A model generated the notes under the pieces. The model did not search any database and was not told the origin of the DNA. It worked only from the letters and a program-made list of their open reading frames with translations. From assembly GCA_022605955.1 (NCBI GenBank), contig JAKCOZ010000003.1:40450761-40514760 (forward strand): a DNA stretch of 64,000 nt. Reading direction: 5' to 3'. The stretch comes from Rallus limicola (taxonomy: Eukaryota > Chordata > Aves > Gruiformes > Rallidae). The number at the start of each line of letters is the position of its first letter. The stretch's first letter is position 1. Position numbers and translations under genes: made by a program. This document shows positions 12,889 to 24,720 of the stretch, piece by piece.

Positions 12889-13105
12889 ACACAGGATGAG
12901 TAAAAGAGAAAGTTACCAGCCAATTGTGAAAATGTTGAATACGAAGGGAAGCAAATATCGCGTCATCAACTATACACTCACAGAGGTGAGGTGACGGGGC
13001 GGGGGGGTGGAGGGGGGCTGTGCCTCTGGGAAGGTGCCGGGGCCACTGCCGACCAGCTGTGCCCAGCTGCAGCCAGCTGCCTGCACCTCGCTCCCTCACC
13101 GGCAT
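12889..13105 (-). other. Possible first exon at the CpG-island edge; strand ambiguous
   Basis: On the minus strand an open frame starts at an ATG at 13105 and runs to a good donor, TGTGT|GTAAGT, at 12889/12888. It leaves one base, which would join in frame to the exon at 10048 if the next AG acceptor two bases in were used. On the plus strand the same stretch reads ATGAGTAAAAGAGAAAG from 12896 and ends at an equally good donor, GAG|GTGAGG, at 12985/12986, with a weak acceptor in front. Only one of these can be real, and possibly neither is. I do not recognise either peptide. Confidence 0.25.
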
Positions 13106-15101
13106 GCCTAAGCGAAGGCACTTTCCGCCTAACTCTGGGGACGCTGGAGGCGAGGAGGGGACTAAATAGCTTATAAATGCCCCGGCTTCCCTCCCGGCCC
13201 CTTAGCGCACTTAAAACCTCCTTATGCCTCCTCCTCAAATTGAGGCAAGGGCTTACACAAAGGGGCGAAAATCTGCTGTGAACGCAGCCCAGGTTGATTT
13301 GCACAAGCAAACAGAACAGTGTGAACCCTCCCCTGCCTTTGCTTAAGTCACTATACCACAACGGCATTTATGCATCCCTTCTGCGAAAACAAAAAGCCAC
13401 ACGTGTCCAAGGGGAAGCCGGCTTGGTTGAAAACCCTATATTCTCACAAGATAGCTGCAAATTTCGAGCAAAATGAGGAATTACAGGCATACACATACAT
13501 AAACACCGTGCGTGACAAAGAAAAAGGCGAGGTGGAAACCAAAAAAAAAAAATGGCAAGGGACTTTTCGCCTCGTATTTTAAACCGAAGACTGGCAGGAA
13601 AGAGGAAATATGTCTCAGGAGAGAAAACGGAGTCCAGCAGAGGATCCTCGGGAGCCAAGGGGGATGTCCCTCACGCTCAGAGAAAGCATCCCCAAGGAGC
13701 AGCGAAGTTAAGCACAGCTCCCAGGTAAACTTCAAGGACGGAGGCAGGGTCACTCGGAGCTGCCAGTGGCCACACGCCCCACCACCACGCTGTTCTCTGA
13801 ACGGCTCCTAAAGCAGGAAACGAGGCACAACGCGCTCCGGCGGCCATCACCACCTCCTCCAGGCACCCCTAAAGGAGTAGCCACGGCCAGCTGAACTTTC
13901 CCAGAACGCATTATCCCTAGCTCAAGCAGAACCAGCCGCGCCCCCAGCCCCAAGCAACCTCCCACCCCCGCCCTCAGCCCGCATCCTCTGAAGTCCGACG
14001 GCCAAACAAACTCATAACCCAGAGCTGTACACCCGAGCAGCACACTACCCCTCTTCAACCCCAACTCTACCTCCACCTTCCCTGCGACGACCAGCGACAG
14101 GTTAGAACGGCACCGCGGGGGGGCATGCCACGGCCTAGGGGTCCCCGGTGACCTGAAGACGCGGGTGATGCTGTGGGGAGCACTTCAAGCAGCTACATGG
14201 CCCCATCACCCCCTCGGACAGCCCTCCCAGCGCGCCGCTCTGCAATTACCCGGCGAACGATGCCTCCTGGTGCTCCTCGGTCCGCGCTATTTCTTTCGTC
14301 TTATAAAAGATGAGGAGGATACTTATCGTGCACACAGTCCACCTCTTCCTGACTGAACGCATGTCTTCTGCGAAACGCGGTCCCCCTCCCCCTTTTCCTT
14401 TGTTCGTCAGGGGTGTGCGGAGAACAACTCCGCAGGGGGCACAAATTGCCAAAAACAGCAATTTTTATTTTTTTCCCCCCAGATAATTAAGGGAAACAAA
14501 AAAAAAAAAAAAGAAATCAGGCGGGCTGAGACGCTGGGCGTTTAGTTTGTGTTTCTCTCACCCTGTCCTCTCCTGGGCAGGACCCGGACTCACATGCAGC
14601 GGTTCGCTATCTTTGGCGGAGGGGACAAGTCCGCGGTGCCCACGCTATGCGCCCACCGAACCAAACCGGACCGGACCGAGCCGCGCTCCAGCAGCTGCTC
14701 CTCTGTTCTAGCTCTGTCTCCACTGCGGTCCCCTTCCGATCGCGGCGGCCCAGGGGCGATGCTGGCACCGCCCTCCCCGCGGCTGGGAGGTGTCGGGCGG
14801 AGGAGCGGCCAATGGACGCCGGGAGAGGGCGGGCACCCGGCGCCGGGCCGCGGGTAGCGGTTCTGGTTCGGGGCTGGGGAGGCCATGGGGCCTTTCGGCC
14901 GCAGAGCCGCAGGCCGGCGGGTAGCGGCTTCGCTTTTGTAGCCCCGCTGTGTATGCAGTAGGAGTGTTTTTTCTCCCCCGAAGTACGTTACTTTGTACCC
15001 CGCGGCCGCCGGGTCTCAGAAAGTCTCGGTAAAGGACCGGCCAGCCCAGTGTCACTAAAAACCAAGGGCAACCTTTCTTCTTGGGGTTTTTTTTCCCCTT
15101 C

Positions 15102-15132
<31 letters not shown>

Positions 15133-15300
15133 AAGTCTTCTGCCTCTGTCTCTCTTCCCCCGGGCGGGCTTGAAAAGGGCATTGGAGGCTTTTTTCCAGT
15201 TTGGGAGCACTGTCTCTGCAGCTTCCCCCGCCCTCCGGGAGAATGCGGTGGGATGTGGAGGTGACGGCAGGTCTCCTGCACACCCCGCCGGAAGGATGGC
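12960..15300. promoter_or_regulatory. CpG island, likely promoter of an unidentified gene
   Basis: GC content rises sharply and CpG dinucleotides are frequent, especially 13750-14360 and 14560-15010, in contrast to the AT-rich flanks. It holds a CCAAT element in CGGCCAATGGACGC (about 14808), a TATA-like CTTATAAAAGATG (about 14303), and GC boxes. CpG islands in birds mark gene promoters, so a transcript probably starts here. The direction is not certain, but minus is favoured by the exon at 9917-10048. Several GC-rich open frames on both strands are likely by-products of base composition. Confidence 0.7.
15102..15124. repeat. T homopolymer
   Basis: An uninterrupted run of 23 T at the downstream edge of the CpG island. 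It could be the A-tail of an old minus-strand insertion, but no retrocopy is recognised beside it. Confidence 0.85.
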
Positions 15301-15454
15301 GACCTGTCGTACCTACCTGGTCTCTCAACATGGTGAATACTTTCTTATTCCTGCCAGTACCATTTCTCCGAAATCCACAAAAAGCCCACCCCGAACTCCA
15401 CAGCTACAGCAACAAAACCCCAGTAAAATGCATGATGCAACATGAGAAGGAAAC

Positions 15455-16002
15455 TGTTAGAAATGCCAAATAGTCCTAAGAAAGGACTCGAGGTAGACAC
15501 GTTAGTGAAGCAGTAGTTAATTTATTATACGTTCTTGCAAGAGCGGGTGACCTAATCAAAGTAGGCACGATTTTGGTCAGAGTTTGCAGCATTTTTTATA
15601 CCATATTCCCGTCCGAAATCCCTCCCGTGATTATTTATGGATTAGCTATTTCAAAGGTTGACAGGTTCAACCAAGGCGCCTTATTCACAATAGTACATAA
15701 CAAAATACACATTGCATGTCCGGCAGGTTCCTGCTTCCCATTGGTGAATAAAATTAATGTTTATGAGCTTACTAAGTGATCTTACGTAGCCCTTATCTGT
15801 TGCCAATCTGGTTTTGCTGGGGCCCATTGAAGCCCCGAATAGTGGGGCTTGATTGTTTGTTGATTGCCAACACCCGTTTGTGGGACTGAGACAGACAATT
15901 CTCACGTTCCACCCCATGTCCTGAGTCACAATTTAACCACTCATTGTCCTCAACTCCCAGCATTGCAGTTTGCAAAAGCAACGTTTCCCAGCATTTTCCA
16001 CA
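15455..16002 (-). mobile_element. Solo LTR with target duplication, retroviral, fairly young-looking
   Basis: 548 bp. On the minus strand it starts TGTGGAAAATGCTGGG and ends ATTTCTAACA. GAAAC flanks it on both sides (15450-15454 and 16003-16007), a 5-bp target duplication. Sense-strand promoter parts are in order: TATAAAAAATGC around 15593-15604, then AATAAATTAACTAC around 15515-15528, about 75 bp apart, as expected for U3-R. Many CpGs are intact, suggesting less decay than the other LTRs here. It lies about 150 bp beyond the CpG island, facing it, so it could act as an alternative promoter. The class (ERVK or ERV1) is not certain. Confidence 0.72.
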
Positions 16003-16007
16003 GAAAC

Positions 16008-16312
16008 CATGAGTTAAATCCACTTTCGTCAGTATTGCCCTCTTCGAAATGAATGGGCTGTCCTGGACTGTGACAGTGATCTGCCCACAGGACCTTATGT
16101 TTGCATTTATGGGTGAGGTTTCTCCCACGGGAATCCAACAAAGGGCTTGTGACAAATCTGGTGTGACCCCTTTCCTCTCAGGTTAAAAGCAGAAGCTCAT
16201 GGACTGACTGAGCACTCCCTGGGTCCATTTGGTGTGTTACACTGTCTCCACAACTGTCTGGGTACAGACATTTCATACCAATATGCAAGCAAATCTGAAG
16301 CAAAGCAGTGTT
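16008..16312. other. Spacer between two LTRs, origin unknown
   Basis: About 305 bases with no open frame of note. No viral protein is recognised, so the two neighbouring LTRs probably do not belong to one provirus; they also lie in opposite orientations. Confidence 0.4.
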
Positions 16313-16838
16313 CAGATAAATAGTTGGTCAGAAAGGAACTGTGTAAAGGACATGTAAAGTGCCACCTAAAGGACCAGAATGTGTGCACACATTGTGTGCA
16401 TCACCTCAGGAGAACCAGTTTACGTCTCAGAAGGGAGTAATAAAGAGGAAGAGGGAAAGAAAGAAGAACCAGCTCTGTGGCTTTGTTAGCAAAGCAAAAG
16501 CTAACACTTCTCCAAAAGGACCTGTAACGAAGAGGAGTAAATTAACTAAACAGCCATCAAATGTCTTTGAAGCCCACCAAGAGATTACTGGGAGTGGGAA
16601 GGTGGGTGTGTGATAAGGAGCTCTCATAATGGAAAAATTAACCATTTCTTGGAAACCCTATGAATACACATATATTATGAATATACATATATGTCTTGCA
16701 TAAAAGCTGTGTAACTGACCCTTTATGGCCTGCACTTTAGGAGGAAGGATCCCCTGTGCTGCCCAGCGGTGCAATAAAATAACTGCTGAATAGACGCTTA
16801 AATCTATGGAGCTTTGTCTTCAGATTTTTACGGATTCA
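16313..16838 (+). mobile_element. Solo retroviral LTR, sister copy of 54507-55035
   Basis: About 500 bp is shared at high identity and in the same orientation with 54507-55035, and flanking DNA is unrelated on both sides. Near the 3' end it has the TATA-like TTGCATAAAAGCTG, then about 90 bases later CAATAAAATAACTGCTG as a polyadenylation signal, the layout of a short LTR promoter. It lacks a 22-base segment present in the sister and has a small insert of its own (AGCTCTCATAATGG). Exact ends and target duplication could not be fixed. It looks gamma-retrovirus-like (ERV1), but this is uncertain. Confidence 0.7.
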
Positions 16839-18885
16839 GTTCTAAAAAACAATTTTGTTTAGTAGCAAAGGTTTAATTTGGCCCCAGTGGAATGGAATGG
16901 AAACTTTGCAAATTCCTTCCACACAAGCCAAATCAAGCTATACTTTTCTCAGCTATGGCTCCGATAACCGAGTCTCAGAAAAGGACCCTTAAATAACTTG
17001 AACAGCAAAAGGAGAACCTTATTCTATCTGTGAAAATAAACTTTAAATGTCACTTGTATTTGATATCAGTCTCCTTTAGAGAAAAAAAGTTGTTTCCGTG
17101 CATAACCCTATTTAAAACTTTTGTAAAAACTACATTTTATGTTCAGCTTAAAGGTTAAGATTCCCTTACTTTTGTCGTCCTGTTGAACACTTGTAATACC
17201 TTGTATTATATTTGTATAATAGACTACTTGTATACCTAGATGGGCTAATCAGCTACAGCTAGTGAAACTGTATACACAAGATCCCAAATTCACTCACTGT
17301 CAACTACCAATGTCAATTTACAATATCATTTAGAAACAGTACCTCCTAGTTTCATGGCAGGCCATGTGCACTTCCAAAAAAAAAGTGCCTTCATCTTCTT
17401 CCCCACATTCTGTAGCTCTTCCTTCCCCCTGGAATTTAAACTCCATCTCTGCTGCTGCTTCATATAGACCCTACACACAGTACCCCTGCTTCTCCAAAAG
17501 ACTTGAAGCCTAATTGTCATGGGTGTCGACGGTACCTTGCCCAGCAGTACATTTTACTCTGTGCTCAATGTGCTTGCAACCAATTTGACTGAAACAGCCC
17601 TCTACCAGGCAGAGAGGACAAAAAAGTTGACTTGAGACTGTACAGGGAGCCACAGCAGCCTCATCTGGGCAAATGGAAACTTTGGGGATTTTTATATCTG
17701 TTTGATTTTAAATACCATCAGCAGTACCAGCTCCATGATGGGCTCAGCACTCTTGAAGAACCTGTCTAATATTGTAACTGCAAGATCTAAATCAACAAGT
17801 CTGAAAAACTTCTATTCAGTATTTAAACTGTAAGAATATAAGCTTATAACAATTTAATATTGAGAAAAACACTTCACCAAAACCATGCATTAGTGATCTG
17901 TAGCCATTTTCCTGAAAAAACCAGGCTGTTCCCATGCTTTTCATTTTACTACCACAAAACAGACTGCTAGGTCAGAAAGTGAATACAGGATCATGAGAGA
18001 GAAATCAACACTTCCACTGTCACAAGGCAGGATTTGCAATATCACTCATGTACCCAACCTGTATGATCTAATATGAAGACTTTAGCTGTTGGCAACTCCA
18101 CCATCATCTCTATTTCAGAAATAATCTTGCAGCTGTGATTACAGTGAGGAAGATTCCTCTCATAGTTATTCTGATGAGGTTTCCCTTCTAATAATTTCTC
18201 TAGCTGTCCAATGTACTAAGGTAACAGGTAGACATGTATGGTATATAGGTACATAACACATAGATAACATAATTGTGCCAGGTGTTTCATTTGCAATGAC
18301 AGTGGTTATTCTGATACAAATTGAGTTTACTGTGTATTGAAACACTCCTATCTAGTGCTTCACCAATTCCTTTAATTACGTTAATGTATCATCAACATTA
18401 TTTCATAACTCTAACAAGCTATCTAAATTATTCTTTTCTCTTTTAATAATATTTAAATAACAGATAGAGTTTATATCAAATAGTATTATTTATTTCATAT
18501 GAATTAAGAGATGGTTTAGCTCTCTGAACCCAGAAATATGTTCCTAAGTCCTGTTTCATAACAGTAAAAATTCTTTCATGAAGGGTACGAATGTTAATAA
18601 TATGAATAATCATGTGTTTAAGCATTTCAAATTTCAGAGTGCTAATTAGGTCCTATCACAAAAGAGTTCTTGAAAGACTCTATTTCATGCTAAAGAAACT
18701 AAAGAGAAACTTGAAACATTTACATTTGTTAAAACCTATTCCTGTTTAAGTCCTTTTCACATTAAGATTATTTAATTTGCTGTGTGTGGGTGCCCAGAAG
18801 TATCTTGATGTAATTCCATCCTTGTTGTCACTGAGGATAGAGAAACTCCAGAAGAGATGCCTGGGAAAGCGGGTCATTTTCATCA
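16839..18885. other. AT-rich DNA, no gene seen
   Basis: No repeat family or coding exon is recognised on either strand. Confidence 0.45.
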
Positions 18886-19245
18886 GTGGATGTCTTCAGG
18901 ACCAAGTTGCACAAATCTCTGGATTCTTGAATCAAGGTGAAAGGATGGATGAGGTAACTTTCAGGTCCCTTCTAACATTTTAATAGACAATTTTAGTGCC
19001 TAGGGTAAGTCTTGCCTGACCAATCTAGTGGCTTTCTACAATGGAGTAACTGCATCAGTGGACAAGGGCAGAGCTATGGATGTCATCTATCTGGATTTCT
19101 GTAAGACCTTTGACAAAGTCTCCCATAACAGCCTTCTCTCTAAGTTGGAGCGGTATAGATTTGATGGGTGGGCTGTACAGTGGATAAGGCATTGGCTGGA
19201 TGGTCACATCCAGAGGGTAGTGGTCAATGGCTCAAGGTTTGGGTT
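18886..19245 (+). mobile_element. CR1 LINE fragments
   Basis: 19005-19245 encodes the CR1 reverse transcriptase segment around [18 protein letters not shown], which matches the family's [16 protein letters not shown] block, then WIRHWLDG. The stretch 18886-18982 resembles a CR1 3' end (GGATGAGGTAACTTTCAGGTCC), so a different piece seems joined in front. Both are dead fragments. Confidence 0.65.
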
Positions 19246-19565
19246 CATAGTGCCTAAACTTCTCTTGATATTTAGAGACACACAAATCAGGTCAGAAACT
19301 GTATTTGGATTCACCTTTCCTTTCATTTTTGTGGCTAACATGTAATGACAACCTAGTGTTCACAATCACTTTGCAAAACAACCACAAAATCAGTAACGTG
19401 GAGACAGTTGAAAGAAGTTTATATGAATCTTTCAGCAGTTTGTGTATGTGATAGCAATGGAACACATTTTTCTCTAAAAGAAATTCTACATCAATTCCTT
19501 AGAAAGTGATGGAATTCCCAATGAAGCCATATTCTCTGTTTTATGTTCTGTAGTGCAGTAGCGCA

Positions 19566-22500
19566 GTATCACAGAATTGTAGGGGTTGGAAGGGACCTCC
19601 AGAGATCAGCAGGTCCAAACCCCCCTGCCAAAGCAGCTCCCTAGGACAGGTCACACAGATAGGCATCCAGACGGGTCAGGAGTATCTCCAGAGAAGGAGA
19701 CTCCACAACCCCCCTGGGCAGCTGTCCCAGGGCTCTGTCACACTCACTGGGAAAAAGTTCTTCCACACATGTTGGTGCAGAACTACCTGTGCTCCAATTT
19801 GAGACCATTGCCCCTTGTCCTGTCTCCACAGACCACTGAAAAGAGGCTGTTTGTTTCCCCCTGTGTCCCTCACTTCAGATATTTATAAACATTAATCAGA
19901 TCTCCTCTCAGTCTTCTTTTCTCTAGGCTGAACTGCCCCAGCTCATTCAGCCTTTCCTTGTAGGGCAGATGCTCCAGGCCCTTAACCATCCCTGAAGCCC
20001 TCCTCTGGACTCTCTCTAGGACATCCCTGTCTGTTCTGTACCAGGGAGCCCAGAACTGGACACAGTACTCCAGGTGGGGCCTGACCAGGGCAGAGTAGAG
20101 GGGGAGGATCACCTCCTGTGACCTGCTGGCCACACTCTTCCTGGTGCACCCCAGGATCCCATTGGCTCTCTTGGCCCCCAGGGCACACTGCTGGCTCATG
20201 GCCACCCTGTCACCCGCCAGGACCCCCAGGTCCTTCTCCACAGAGCTCCTCTCCAACAGGCCATCTCCCAGCCTGTACTGACACAAGTGGTTATTCCTTC
20301 CCAGGTGCAAGACTCTACACTTGCTTTTATGAAACCTCATCTGGTTTCTCCCTGCCCAGCTCTCCAGCCTGTCCAGGTCTCTCTGGATGGCAGTGCAGTG
20401 TTCCTGCGGGTCAGCCACTCCTCCCAGCTTTGTATCATCAGGTACTTGCTGAGGGTGGACGCTATTCCCTCATCCAGGGCATTGATGATGAAGATGTTAA
20501 ACAAGACCAAACCCAACAGTGACCCCTGGGGAGCACCACTAATCAATAGGTCTTCAGCCACACTCTGCCTCACTGATCACGACCCTCTGAGCTTAGACCA
20601 ACAGCGTGTTCTCAACACACCTCCCTGTCCACTCATCTATCCCATATTCTCTCAGCTTTGCTATCAGAATGTCATGGGAGACAGTATCAAAAGCCTTGCT
20701 GAAGTCAAGGTAGATGACATCCACTGCTCTCCCTCCATCTACCCAGACGGTTATGACATCATAGAAGGCTAGGAGATTGGTTGAGCACGATCTCCCCTTG
20801 GTGAATCCATGCTGACTACTCCTCATGACCTTCTTCTCTTCCAATTGCTTGGAGATGGCATCCAGAACAGGCTGAGGCTGTTCCATCACCTTTCCAGGGA
20901 CAGAGGTGAGGCTGACTGGCCTATAGTTACTCGGATCCTCCTTCTTGCCCTTTTTAAAGACCAGATTGACATTGGCTATCCTCCAGTCCTTAGGCACTTC
21001 TCCTGTTCTTCATGACCAGTTGAAGATGATAGACAGCAGCTCAGCAATCACCTCCTTCAGCTCCCTCAGCACACGTGGATGCATCCCATCCAGGCCCATG
21101 GATTTGTGTGCATTTATCCCACCGAGCCACTCCTGGACCACCCCCACCTCAACCAGAGGGAAGCTCTTCATTTCCCAAACTCTCTTTCTTTCTTCCAGTG
21201 TCCAGGAGTCCTGAGGGGGAGTCTTTGAAGTGAAGGCCAAAGCAAAGAAGATGTTCAGTATCTCAGCATCCCGCATTAGCAGGACCACCCCCCCGCCTCA
21301 TTCAGCAGGACACTCACATTATCCCTAGTCATCTTCTTACTATTCACATACCTAAAAAAACCCTTTTTATTATTCTCTATATTCTTCACCAGTTTAATTT
21401 CCAGGTGGGCTTTAGCCTTCCCAGTCATGTCCCTGCAGGCCCTGACAACATTCCTATATTCTTCCCAAGTGCTCCAACCCTCTTTCCACAGTTTATAGAA
21501 CTTCTGCTTCCCTTTGAGTTTACCCATGAGCTCCCTGCTCATCCAAGCAGGTCTTCTGACACCCTTTCTTGATTTCTTGCTCAAAGGGATGCATCAGTCC
21601 TGGGCTTGGAAGAAGTGCAGTTTAAACACTGACCAGCTCTCACAGGCCCCCATTCCTTCTAACAGCCTAGCCTATGGGATAGCTCCTATTAGGTTCCAGA
21701 AGAGATCAAAGTTAGCTCTTCTAAAGTCCAGGGTAGTAAGCCTACTTTTTGCTTTGCTTCTTCCACTCAGATCTTGAACTCCACTATCTTGTGGTCACTA
21801 TGTCCCAAGCTGACCCTGACCTTCACTTCCCTAATGAGCCCATCCTTACTGGTTAGAATAAGATCCAGTACCCGCTCCCCACCCCCTGCTCCAACTCCCC
21901 CACCCCCAACCCCTCACCCCCTGCCCTGGTGCCCCGTTGTCTCCACCATAAAGGAGGATACAATGAGAAAGCTGTTTTCAACACGTTGCAGAAATTGTCT
22001 GGACTGCATACGACTGGCCCTGTTGCTCACCCAACAAATATCTGGGTAATTGGGGTCCTCCACAAGAACCATTGCCTGGGATCATGAGGGTGCTTCTAGC
22101 TGCTTGTAGAAGGCATCATCAACTTTCTCCTCCTGATCAGGGGGCCTGTAGTACACCCACAACAGTGGCACCCACACTAACTAGCCTGCCCCTTGATTCT
22201 CACCCACAAGCTCTCCACTGGTACACCACCCTCCCCCAGGTGGAGTTGAATACACTCTAGCTGCTCTCCCACATAAAGAACAACTCCTTCACTCCACCTC
22301 CATAGCCTCCGCCTCACCTCCACAGCCTATCTTTCCTAAAAAGCACATAGCCATCTGTGACAGCGTGCCAGTCATCCAGGCTGTCCCAACACATCTCTGT
22401 GATCAAATGAGATTGTGGCCTTGTGACTGCACAAAGATCTCTAACTCTTCCTGTTTATTTCCCATGCTGTGTGATTAGTATGCCGACACTTTTAGGAGGC
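19566..22500 (-). mobile_element. CR1 LINE, nearly complete broken ORF2 (endonuclease plus reverse transcriptase)
   Basis: Read from right to left it covers the whole CR1 ORF2. The endonuclease starts near 22470 (GNKQEELE), then WVYYRPPDQEE near 22130 and LGHSDHKIVEF near 21790. The linker MSKKSRKGVRRPAWMS is at 21584. The reverse transcriptase follows, with [17 protein letters not shown] near 20925 and [16 protein letters not shown] near 20700, then [11 protein letters not shown] near 19910. The 3' UTR ends in CACAGAATTGTAGGGG at 19570. Frames break many times, so it is dead. At about 2.9 kb it is the longest CR1 copy here. ORF1 and the 5' UTR are missing. Confidence 0.93.
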
Positions 22501-23297
22501 AGCAGGTGCAGGTATCCCTAATGGGGAACAGAAAGCTTTCGGGCAGGGGATGGGCAATGGTGCCTCTTCTGAGGAGTCCTCACAAGATCCTACAGAACAA
22601 TACACAGAATTTTCCCTGCTATCACCTCCTACAACATCCCCAAACCCATCACTGTCCCACTGATCTCTACCCTCTCCCCCCATCAACTCTAGCTGAAACC
22701 TTTAAAGTACTTGCTTGACCCTAGCGAACATCATGTTATACCCTTCCCCCTTCTTACCTAGTTTAAAGCCCTCAAATGTATTTGTAGTAATGTATTTGTT
22801 TGGAACAGAAGTTCCCAAATGAATTTACAATGTAACAGCAAGGAAGGCTGTTTAATTTAGAGCCAGACACTGTTGCATTATTACATTGTAAACGTCCCCA
22901 ATCCAGACACACTTTTACAGGGAAGTAAACTTTAAAGTATATTCCCATATAAAGGAGAGTGATCATACTTTCATGAGATAGAGGGCAACCCAGAAGAAGA
23001 CATCTGTTGCTATGATCTCCTCCTTACTTCTGTAACATGGAATATTGCAAATGTCCCATAGGTGTGGTTATAAATATGCAAATTTTCTGCTAAATCAAAA
23101 TGGCTATCAGCTAGTTTACTTTTCAAGAAGACTAAAAAACTCACTTTTTTTCAAAGTGGTTATCACATTCCTAGACGCTGTATGTATGAAATTTGACAAT
23201 AATGAACTGCACTATTTCATGCATTCTTTGAGTCTCAAGGCAGTCTGCCTTTTTATAATTGGGATGAACAGAAATGAAAGACTAGGGAAACATAAAT
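22501..23297. other. Intergenic, possibly more CR1 to about 22720
   Basis: The first 200 bases may be the 5' continuation of the CR1 element, which I cannot confirm. The rest is AT-rich with nothing recognised. Confidence 0.4.
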
Positions 23298-24299
23298 GAG
23301 GATTAGAAAACACTGGGAACTAGGAGGAAAGAAGATGAAGTAGATGGAGAATAAAGATGGGGATGAAAATGGTGACTTCTGCAACGAGCAGCTAGAAGTT
23401 TTCTGTAGGCCCCAGAGAGTAAACAGCAGCCAATTCAAGGCTGGAGTGGTTGTTGATGAGGCCTGAGCCAATCTGCAATGGTCATAGTGCCTCTGGGAAT
23501 CACATTTAGGAGGGAAAAAAAAAGTCAATTGGCTGCTTTTTGCCACCAGAGAAAGCAGTGAGAAGATCTAGGGAACTTTGCAAACACCAAGACCAGGGAA
23601 GGGTGGGGAGGAGATGTCCCAGGTGCCAGAGAGAAAGATGTCCCAGCAGCCTGTGGAGAAACCCATGGTGGAGCAGATGTTCCCCCACAGCCCATGGAAA
23701 AGGCTGAGACCCCACCTGCAGCCTGTGGAGAGGCCCCACACTGGAGCAGGTGGAATGATTTATTATTATCCACCATAGCAGTGACTCACATTGGAGACAT
23801 TCGTGACGGACTGTGTCCCATGAGTAGGACCCCATGGTGCAGCAGGGGAAAGGTGTAAGTAATGCCCTCCTTCCCTCTCTGAGTAAGAAAGAAAACAACT
23901 CGTGAGGAGCTGACTGAAACCCCCATTCCCTCAGTCCCTGCCCTGCCTCCCACCCCCGTGCCACAATGCAGGGGGACGAAGGGGGCAAAATCATTAATAA
24001 AGTGAGGTCTGCTAAGAAGGAAGGGGTGGGGGGTGGTATTTTAAGATCTGGTTGCACTTCTCATTATCTGACTCTGGTGTTACTGTCTGTGTGCAGTGTA
24101 ATAAATTAGATAATTTTCCTTCCTTTACTCTGTGTTGAGCCTGTTTTGCCCGTGACACTGATTGCAGAATGATCTCTCCCTGTCCTTATCTTGACTCCTG
24201 AGCCTCTCAATATAAATTTTCTCTCCTTCCAGCTGAAAAGGAGAGTGATAGACCAGTTTTGGTGGGCGTCTGGCCTCCAGCCAGGGTCAAACCACCATA
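23298..24299 (+). mobile_element. ERVL-type LTR (family D)
   Basis: Inverted relative of the LTR at 4062-5151, with the same order of blocks: CCCCAGAGAGTAAAC near 23410, GCCACCAGAGAAAGCAGTGAG near 23540, the GTGGAGCAG modules at 23660-23760, then AATAAATTAG (about 24100) as a possible polyadenylation signal, and CAGCCAGGGTCAAACCACCA at the end. The final dinucleotide is TA rather than CA, by mutation. The 5' end is diverged, so 23298 is approximate, and no target duplication was found. Long open frames on the opposite strand are by-products of the module repeats. Confidence 0.78.
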
Positions 24300-24576
24300 G
24301 CCTGATGCTGTGTAGTCAAAGGTGAGACTGCTGGGATTTAATCAAGCAAACCTTCACTACTGTCAAGCTCCATAGATCTTCCTTATGAGCCATGGAAATA
24401 ACTAAGAGTTTAAAAGGACAAGAAGAACTTCTTATGATTTTAGTTGAGCTGTCCACATTGCAGAAGAGAAGGCAAAGAAAGATCATGCCTATAAATTAGC
24501 ACTGGGTTAGTCATGATTTTTGATGCTTGCTTATATCTGCAGTGAAACCTTGGTCTGAGGTGGATCTTCTGAGGTG
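24300..24576. other. Short intergenic spacer, no gene seen
   Basis: Nothing recognised between the LTR and the telomere-like tract. Confidence 0.4.
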
Positions 24577-24720
24577 TTAGGGTTAAGGGTTAGGTTTGGG
24601 GTAACACATCGGGGTTGGGTTTAAGTTTAGAATTAGGGCCATTAGCATCATGGTCATTAGAGTTTAGGGTTATGGTTAGAGGATAAGTTATTAGGGGGCA
24701 TTAGGAGACATTACGTATTA
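24577..24720 (+). repeat. Degenerate interstitial telomere-like repeat
   Basis: Begins GTTAGGGTTAAGGGTTAGG and continues with scattered TTAGGG-like units (GGGTTGGGTTTAAG, TTTAGGGTTATGGTTAG, TTATTAGGGGGCATTAGG) over about 140 bases. This resembles a decayed (TTAGGG)n tract, the vertebrate telomere repeat. It is too diverged to be recent. Confidence 0.55.

Noticed and set aside
14549..15055. GC-rich open frames on both strands in the first CpG island
   Set aside because: They overlap on both strands and have arginine-, proline- and glycine-rich composition typical of GC-rich non-coding DNA. No splice sites or recognisable residues.
15455..16838. One provirus with two LTRs
   Set aside because: The two LTRs differ in sequence and orientation and have no viral coding sequence between them.
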